Positions 58,033 through 64,000 of a stretch of DNA of 64,000 nucleotides are shown here, piece after piece. The notes below the pieces were generated by a model. The model saw nothing but the letters and a program-made list of their open reading frames with translations. It was not told the DNA's origin and did not search any database. Origin of the DNA: Citrobacter sp. On2M (GTDB taxonomy: Bacteria; Pseudomonadota; Gammaproteobacteria; Enterobacterales; Enterobacteriaceae); NCBI RefSeq assembly GCF_018035235.1, contig NZ_WPCV01000002.1:868001-932000 (forward strand), written 5' to 3'. The position numbers and the translations under genes are program-made. How positions within the stretch are numbered: the first letter of the stretch is position 1; each line of letters opens with the position of its first letter.

Positions 58033-58684
58033 GTTTCAGAATCGATTAGTCGGCACAATTGTGCTGGTCGCGCTGGGAGTGATTGTGCTCCCCGGGTTGC
58101 TTGACGGGCAGAAAAAGCATTATCAGGATGAGTTTGCGGCGATCCCTCTGGTGCCGAAACCCGGCGATCGCGATGAACCAGACATGATGCCTGCGGCAAC
58201 GCAGGCGCTGCCGACCCAGCCGCCGGAAGGGGCGGCAGAAGAGGTGCGTGCGGGTGATGCTGCCGCGCCATCCTTAGATCCTTCACGTTTGACGACGGCC
58301 AACAGCGCAGAGTTGGATCCTGTCCCTGCGCCCGTAGAGCAGCCGAAGCCTAAACCGAAGCCGCAGCCTGTTGCCGTCGCTCCGACGCCTGCACCGGCCC
58401 CAGCACCTAAACCGGCCGCTGAAGAACCGCCAGCGCCAACCGGCAAGGCGTACGTCGTACAGCTCGGGGCGCTGAAAAATGCGGATAAGGTCAATGAGAT
58501 CGTGGGTAAACTTCGTGGCGCGGGCTTCCGGGTATATACTTCCCCGTCAACGCCGGTGCAGGGTAAAATAACCCGCATTCTCGTCGGGCCGGACGCCTCC
58601 AAAGATAAGCTGAAGAGCTCGCTGGGCGAGCTGCAGAAGCTCTCTGGTCTGAGTGGCGTCGTGATGGGGTACACCCCTAATTAA
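58022..58684 (+). CDS. dedD: DedD cell-division SPOR-domain protein
   Basis: 220 residues from a GTG inside the end of folC. One N-terminal TM (LVGTIVLVALGVIVLPGLL), a proline/alanine-rich periplasmic linker (about 60-145) and a C-terminal SPOR domain (AYVVQLGALKNADKVNEIV, ITRILVGPDASKDKL) that binds denuded septal peptidoglycan. The linker differs from E. coli by a KPKPKPQP tract. Confidence 0.97.
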   Translation: MASKFQNRLVGTIVLVALGVIVLPGLLDGQKKHYQDEFAAIPLVPKPGDRDEPDMMPAATQALPTQPPEGAAEEVRAGDAAAPSLDPSRLTTANSAELDPVPAPVEQPKPKPKPQPVAVAPTPAPAPAPKPAAEEPPAPTGKAYVVQLGALKNADKVNEIVGKLRGAGFRVYTSPSTPVQGKITRILVGPDASKDKLKSSLGELQKLSGLSGVVMGYTPN

Positions 58685-58718
58685 GGGATTGCGCTATTTA
58701 CGGCGCAGCTCTTATTCT

Positions 58719-58752
58719 GGCCGGATACGGTGTTTTCACCGCTATCCGGCAG
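58719..58752. repeat. REP-like palindrome between dedD and cvpA
   Basis: GCCGGATACGGTG-TTTT-CACCGCTATCCGGC: near-perfect hairpin with the REP core GCCGGAT/ATCCGGC, just after dedD. It may also act as a terminator or RNA stabiliser. Confidence 0.8.
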
Positions 58753-58832
58753 TGCCCGAAGAGGCATAAAACGGTATGGCGTTGAAGATTTTTTCAGCGC
58801 CATTTTTATTTACGCGTGGAAAGGAAATCCCT

Positions 58833-58849
58833 ACGCAAACGTTTTCTTT
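58833..58849 (+). promoter_or_regulatory. PurR operator of cvpA-purF
   Basis: ACGCAAACGTTTTCTTT matches the PurR consensus (ACGCAAACGTTTTCNT). Purine-dependent repression of the cvpA-purF operon at this site is established in E. coli. Confidence 0.93.
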
Positions 58850-58904
58850 TTCTGTTAGAATGCGCCCCGAACAGGACGACAGGGCGTAAAATCGTGGGAC
58901 ACAT

Positions 58905-59393
58905 ATGGTCTGGATTGATTACGCCATTATCGCGGTGATTGGTTTTTCCTGTCTGGTTAGCCTGATCCGTGGCTTTGTTCGTGAAGCATTATCGTTGGTG
59001 ACTTGGGGTTGTGCTTTCTTTGTCGCCAGCCATTACTACACTTACCTGTCTGTCTGGTTTACGGGCTTTGAAGACGAACTGGTTCGAAATGGGATTGCTA
59101 TCGCGATACTGTTCATCGCGACACTTATCGTCGGCGCTATCGTTAACTTTGTGATAGGCCAACTGGTAGAGAAAACAGGTCTGTCGGGAACCGACAGAGT
59201 GTTGGGGATCTGCTTCGGTGCTCTGCGCGGAGCGCTGATTGTCGCCGCCATCTTGTTCTTTCTCGATACGTTTACCGGTCTGTCGAAAAGTGAAGACTGG
59301 AGTAAGTCGCAGCTGATCCCGCAGTTCAGTTTCATCATCAGATGGTTCTTTGACTATCTGCAAAGCTCGTCAAGTTTCTTGCCCAAAGTATAA
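58905..59393 (+). CDS. cvpA: CvpA, inner-membrane colicin V production protein
   Basis: 162 residues, four hydrophobic segments (WIDYAIIAVIGFSCLVSLIRGFVREALSL at the N-terminus is the family signature, shown here only in part of the protein). In E. coli it is needed for colicin V export and bile resistance. It precedes purF by 33 bases and shares its PurR operator. Confidence 0.96.
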   Translation: MVWIDYAIIAVIGFSCLVSLIRGFVREALSLVTWGCAFFVASHYYTYLSVWFTGFEDELVRNGIAIAILFIATLIVGAIVNFVIGQLVEKTGLSGTDRVLGICFGALRGALIVAAILFFLDTFTGLSKSEDWSKSQLIPQFSFIIRWFFDYLQSSSSFLPKV

Positions 59394-59426
59394 ACTTTGG
59401 GTTGTTGCTGAACGAGGAAAAGACGT

Positions 59427-60944
59427 ATGTGCGGTATTGTCGGTATCGCCGGTGTTATGCCGGTAAACCAGTCGATTTATGACGCGTTAACGGTGCTCCA
59501 GCATCGTGGCCAGGATGCCGCTGGCATCATCACCATTGATGCCAACAACTGCTTCCGCTTGCGTAAAGCGAACGGAATGGTGAGCGACATTTTTGAAGCG
59601 CGCCACATGCAGCGTTTGCAGGGCAACATGGGCATCGGTCATGTGCGTTACCCAACGGCTGGCAGCTCCAGCGCCTCCGAGGCTCAACCTTTCTATGTCA
59701 ACTCACCGTATGGCATCACGCTTGCCCACAATGGCAACCTGACCAACGCGCATGAGCTGCGTAAAAAGCTGTTTGAAGAAAAGCGCCGCCACATCAATAC
59801 CACTTCAGATTCAGAAATTCTGCTGAATATTTTCGCCAGTGAGCTGGATAACTTCCGCCACTACCCGCTGGAAGCCGATAATATTTTTGCCGCTATTGCG
59901 GCAACCAACCGCCAGATCCGCGGTGCCTATGCCTGCGTGGCGATGATTATCGGTCACGGTATGGTTGCCTTCCGCGATCCGAACGGCATCCGTCCGCTGG
60001 TGCTGGGTAAACGTGATATTGGCGATGGTCGTACCGAGTACATGGTGGCCTCCGAGAGCGTAGCACTGGATACGCTGGGCTTTGAATTCCTGCGTGACGT
60101 AGCTCCTGGCGAAGCGGTCTATATCACCGAAAAAGGTCAGCTGTTTACCCGGCAGTGTGCGGATAACCCAGTCAGCAATCCGTGCCTGTTCGAGTATGTT
60201 TACTTTGCACGTCCTGACTCTTTTATCGACAAGATTTCCGTCTACAGCGCCCGTGTAAACATGGGTACCAAGCTTGGCGAAAAAATTGCTCGTGAGTGGG
60301 AAGATCTGGACATCGACGTAGTGATCCCGATTCCGGAAACCTCGTGCGATATCGCGCTGGAAATTGCCCGCATTCTCGGTAAGCCGTACCGTCAGGGTTT
60401 TGTGAAAAACCGCTACGTGGGCCGTACCTTTATCATGCCGGGCCAGCAGCTGCGCCGTAAATCCGTGCGCCGTAAGCTGAACGCCAACCGTGCGGAATTC
60501 CGTGATAAAAACGTACTGCTGGTGGATGACTCTATTGTACGCGGTACCACCTCTGAACAGATTATCGAGATGGCGCGTGAAGCCGGAGCGAAGAAGGTGT
60601 ATCTGGCCTCTGCTGCCCCGGAAATTCGCTTCCCGAACGTTTATGGTATTGATATGCCTACGGCGACGGAGCTGATTGCACATGGTCGCGAAGTGGACGA
60701 GATTCGCCAGATAATTGGCGCAGATGGTCTTATCTTCCAGGATCTGAACGATCTGATTGAAGCCGTTCGCGCTGAGAACCCGGATATTCAGCAGTTTGAA
60801 TGTTCAGTGTTTAACGGCGTGTACGTCACCAAAGATGTCGACCAGCAATATCTCGATTTCCTCGACTCCCTGCGTAACGACGACGCCAAAGCGATTTTGC
60901 GTCAGAACGAAGCGGAAAACCTTGAGATGCACAACGAAGGTTAA
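59427..60944 (+). CDS. purF: PurF amidophosphoribosyltransferase
   Basis: First committed step of purine synthesis: PRPP plus glutamine to phosphoribosylamine. 505 residues. The glutaminase nucleophile is the cysteine exposed after Met removal ([10 protein letters not shown]); PRPP-binding motif [17 protein letters not shown] lies near 365-381. Confidence 0.98.
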   Translation: MCGIVGIAGVMPVNQSIYDALTVLQHRGQDAAGIITIDANNCFRLRKANGMVSDIFEARHMQRLQGNMGIGHVRYPTAGSSSASEAQPFYVNSPYGITLAHNGNLTNAHELRKKLFEEKRRHINTTSDSEILLNIFASELDNFRHYPLEADNIFAAIAATNRQIRGAYACVAMIIGHGMVAFRDPNGIRPLVLGKRDIGDGRTEYMVASESVALDTLGFEFLRDVAPGEAVYITEKGQLFTRQCADNPVSNPCLFEYVYFARPDSFIDKISVYSARVNMGTKLGEKIAREWEDLDIDVVIPIPETSCDIALEIARILGKPYRQGFVKNRYVGRTFIMPGQQLRRKSVRRKLNANRAEFRDKNVLLVDDSIVRGTTSEQIIEMAREAGAKKVYLASAAPEIRFPNVYGIDMPTATELIAHGREVDEIRQIIGADGLIFQDLNDLIEAVRAENPDIQQFECSVFNGVYVTKDVDQQYLDFLDSLRNDDAKAILRQNEAENLEMHNEG

Positions 60945-60951
60945 TGATATC

Positions 60952-60977
60952 GCCAGCGGCAAAATGTCGCTGGCTTT
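60952..60977 (+). terminator. purF terminator
   Basis: GCCAGCG-GCAAAATGT-CGCTGGC followed by TTT only. No ubiX follows directly; the next gene is convergent. Confidence 0.75.
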
Positions 60978-60979
60978 CA

Positions 60980-62407
60980 TCAGTCACTAACTACGCCGAA
61001 GCGAATAGCGTATTTCTGTACCTTGTATTGCAGCGTCGTTCGAGAAATATTGAGACTGCGTGCCGCAGCGGCAATATTTCCCTGACAGGTATTTAGTGCC
61101 GTTTCAATCAGGCTTTTTTCGAACCTGGCTACCTGTACATCAAGGGAGCCATCTCCCTCAGACTCCGCGCGTACTGGGCGGCTGACAACGGTTGGGATAT
61201 CCGTAACCCCTAAGCTTAATTCTTCCTCTTCAAAGACAATTTTTTTTAGCATTCCGTCGTTTTCTTGCATAATCATGCTGCGCACGATGGCATTTTCCAG
61301 CATCCTGACATTGCCGGGCCAGGTATGATGTAACAAGGCAATACGTGCGGCTTCGCTCAGACCATGTATATCTTGCGGCACATCATTACGGTATTTATCG
61401 ATGAAATAATTAGCCAGTAGCGCAATATCTTCCGGACGTTTGCGTAAAGGCGGAAGGGTGAGCATACCCACATTCAGACGATAAAACAGATCTGCGCGTA
61501 GCTTACCTGTTTGAATCAGCCGTGCGGGCGTTTCATTCATTGCCGCAACGATACGTACATCAGAATGGATCTGCTGTTGACCGCCCAGCCGCCAGAACGT
61601 TTTATCCTGGAGAAAACGCAGGAGCTTACTTTGCATCTCAATGGGCATCGCGTTTAGTTCATCCAGAAAGAGCGTTCCTCCGTTGGCCAGTTCCAGATAC
61701 CCCTGACTATTTTCTGCTCCGGTGTACGCACCGCGGACAGTACCAAAAAGTGTACTTTCGATGAGCGTCGGCGGGAGTGCGCCGCAGTTCAGGGCAATAA
61801 AAGGTTTGTCAGCGCGTTTACTACATTGATGGATGAGACGAGAAAAAAGCTCTTTACCGGTTCCTGTTTCGCCAACGATAGTCACTGGAATATTGCTGGC
61901 TGCCAGACGTTTTGCCTTCGCAATGTTGTGCAGCATTTCCGCATTCTCAGTAATGATTGCGTGGTGTTTTTCATGGCGATCGGCATAGAGCAGATGGTTT
62001 AGTTCAACAACCTGCTCCTGCAGCCGCCTGACGCCGGACATATTCCTGCCAATTTCAATCACGCCAATCATGCTGCCATCGCTTGACCAGAGCGGGGCGG
62101 TGGTATGTTGATAATCTACCGCCTGGCCGCGTGCGTTATAGTAAATCTGGTAGTGTCCAATATATTCCACGCCCTTCTTCAATGATGAAAGCATGGTGCT
62201 TTGCGTCTCTTTCATGCTCGGATAGACGTCCAGCATATGTTTTCCTAATGCCTGCTCAATGCTATATCCATCCAGATCCGCGCTTTCCTGGTTGTAGTAG
62301 ACATACTCGCCACGTTCATTGATCACCGCCAGGGGTTGGTGGATGAGGTCGAAGAAGCGGGAGAATATTTTAAGTGCTGCAGCCAGCTCTTTGTTGGTCG
62401 AAGCCAT
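60980..62407 (-). CDS. Sigma-54-dependent transcriptional regulator with PAS domain
   Basis: Enhancer-binding protein, 475 residues from the ATG at 62407 (AGGA eight bases upstream; the ATG at 62551 would lie over the divergent promoter). PAS sensor about 15-125 (PLAVINERGEYVYYNQES), AAA+ domain with Walker A GETGTGKE (179-186), the sigma-54 contact loop as GAYTGA rather than GAFTGA, and a Fis-type HTH at the C-terminus (NIAAAARSLNISRTTLQYKV). It is divergent from the decarboxylase gene, which has a sigma-54 promoter, so it is almost surely its activator. From memory, Salmonella has a similar pair beside purF. Confidence 0.92.
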   Translation of the reverse strand: MASTNKELAAALKIFSRFFDLIHQPLAVINERGEYVYYNQESADLDGYSIEQALGKHMLDVYPSMKETQSTMLSSLKKGVEYIGHYQIYYNARGQAVDYQHTTAPLWSSDGSMIGVIEIGRNMSGVRRLQEQVVELNHLLYADRHEKHHAIITENAEMLHNIAKAKRLAASNIPVTIVGETGTGKELFSRLIHQCSKRADKPFIALNCGALPPTLIESTLFGTVRGAYTGAENSQGYLELANGGTLFLDELNAMPIEMQSKLLRFLQDKTFWRLGGQQQIHSDVRIVAAMNETPARLIQTGKLRADLFYRLNVGMLTLPPLRKRPEDIALLANYFIDKYRNDVPQDIHGLSEAARIALLHHTWPGNVRMLENAIVRSMIMQENDGMLKKIVFEEEELSLGVTDIPTVVSRPVRAESEGDGSLDVQVARFEKSLIETALNTCQGNIAAAARSLNISRTTLQYKVQKYAIRFGVVSD

Positions 62408-62454
62408 AGCCGGATTCCTTCTTTTCCTGTTTTTCACTGCATCATTATAGAGAT

Positions 62455-62468
62455 GACGAATTTTCGTC
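62455..62468. promoter_or_regulatory. Candidate upstream activator site
   Basis: GACGAA-TT-TTCGTC, a perfect 6-base inverted repeat about 83 bases before the -24 element. Position and symmetry fit the binding site of the adjacent enhancer-binding protein. Confidence 0.55.
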
Positions 62469-62550
62469 GTTTTGATGAATAACATGCTAAGTGACAAAAA
62501 ATATAATTCGCTATTATTTATAACGTATTGATTTTTAATAAATAAAAACA

Positions 62551-62566
62551 TGGCATGCCTGTTGCT
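62551..62566 (+). promoter_or_regulatory. Sigma-54 promoter of the decarboxylase gene
   Basis: TGGCATGCCTGTTGCT: GG and GC exactly 10 bases apart, a full fit to TGGCAYRNNNNTTGCW. It lies 54 bases before the gene start. Confidence 0.92.
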
Positions 62567-62608
62567 ATATATCCATCAAATGAATGTGGATTCTTGTGAT
62601 GAAAATAA

Positions 62609-64000
<1,392 letters not shown>

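Noticed and set aside
58123-58674. 183-codon antisense ORF across dedD
   Set aside because: Shadow of the GC-rich, proline-rich dedD linker; no start signal.
59811-60683. 290-codon antisense ORF across purF
   Set aside because: Shadow frame of a conserved gene, no ribosome-binding site.

Overview
The window is chromosomal DNA of an enterobacterium. The right half (about 32.1-64 kb) has the core gene order known from E. coli and Salmonella: yfdC, mlaA, fadL, yfcZ, fadIJ, sixA, smrB, prmB-aroC-mepA-yfcA-epmC-yfcL, mnmC, fabB, yfcJ, flk, pdxB-usg-truA-dedA-accD, folC-dedD-cvpA-purF. After purF comes a sigma-54 regulator and a PLP-dependent decarboxylase; as I recall, Salmonella has this pair here and E. 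coli K-12 does not. With an acid fitness gene set also present, a Citrobacter-like organism of the Salmonella/Citrobacter/Escherichia group fits best (inference, no species call). The left half (1-31,994) is visibly AT-rich and ends exactly at the 3' end of a tRNA-Arg(CCU) gene (argW), a known island and prophage integration site. No integrase or second attachment site was seen, so the left end probably lies outside the window. Left to right, the left half carries: (i) an ammonium transporter gene cut by the window edge; (ii) a rearranged acid fitness island (hdeB, hdeA, hdeD, mdtF, mdtE, a fluoride channel gene fluC inside the gadE-mdtEF unit, gadE, slp) with a DUF1471 gene; (iii) a NIT-domain chemoreceptor behind a consensus flagellar sigma-28 promoter; (iv) a decayed stretch with two unrecognised ORFs; (v) a Tad/Flp type IVb pilus locus led by two regulators (a LuxR-type protein with a degenerate receiver and a PapB-family protein). 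The pilus locus is complete: Flp pilin, CpaB/RcpC, secretin CpaC/RcpA, TadZ, TadA, TadB, TadC, TadD, prepilin peptidase TadV, TadE, TadF, TadG. Embedded in it are genes that do not belong to the standard Tad set: a small Ras-like GTPase resembling MglA and the actinobacterial conservon CvnD proteins, two Roadblock/LC7 proteins, an unknown helical protein, a Roadblock-CZB fusion, a second CZB protein and a lytic transglycosylase. This Tad-plus-GTPase/Roadblock/CZB module is the best candidate here for an undescribed system: a pilus whose assembly or polarity may be set by a GTPase switch that reads zinc or oxidant signals through CZB domains. Regulatory sites recognisable by eye include FadR operators at fadL, fadI and fabB, a FabR palindrome at fabB, a PurR box at cvpA-purF, a CRP-like site near fadL, a sigma-54 promoter at the decarboxylase, a cluster of TAATCCT motifs (GadE-box-like) upstream of gadE, and a possible small RNA between gadE and slp. 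REP and ERIC repeats lie in the core half.
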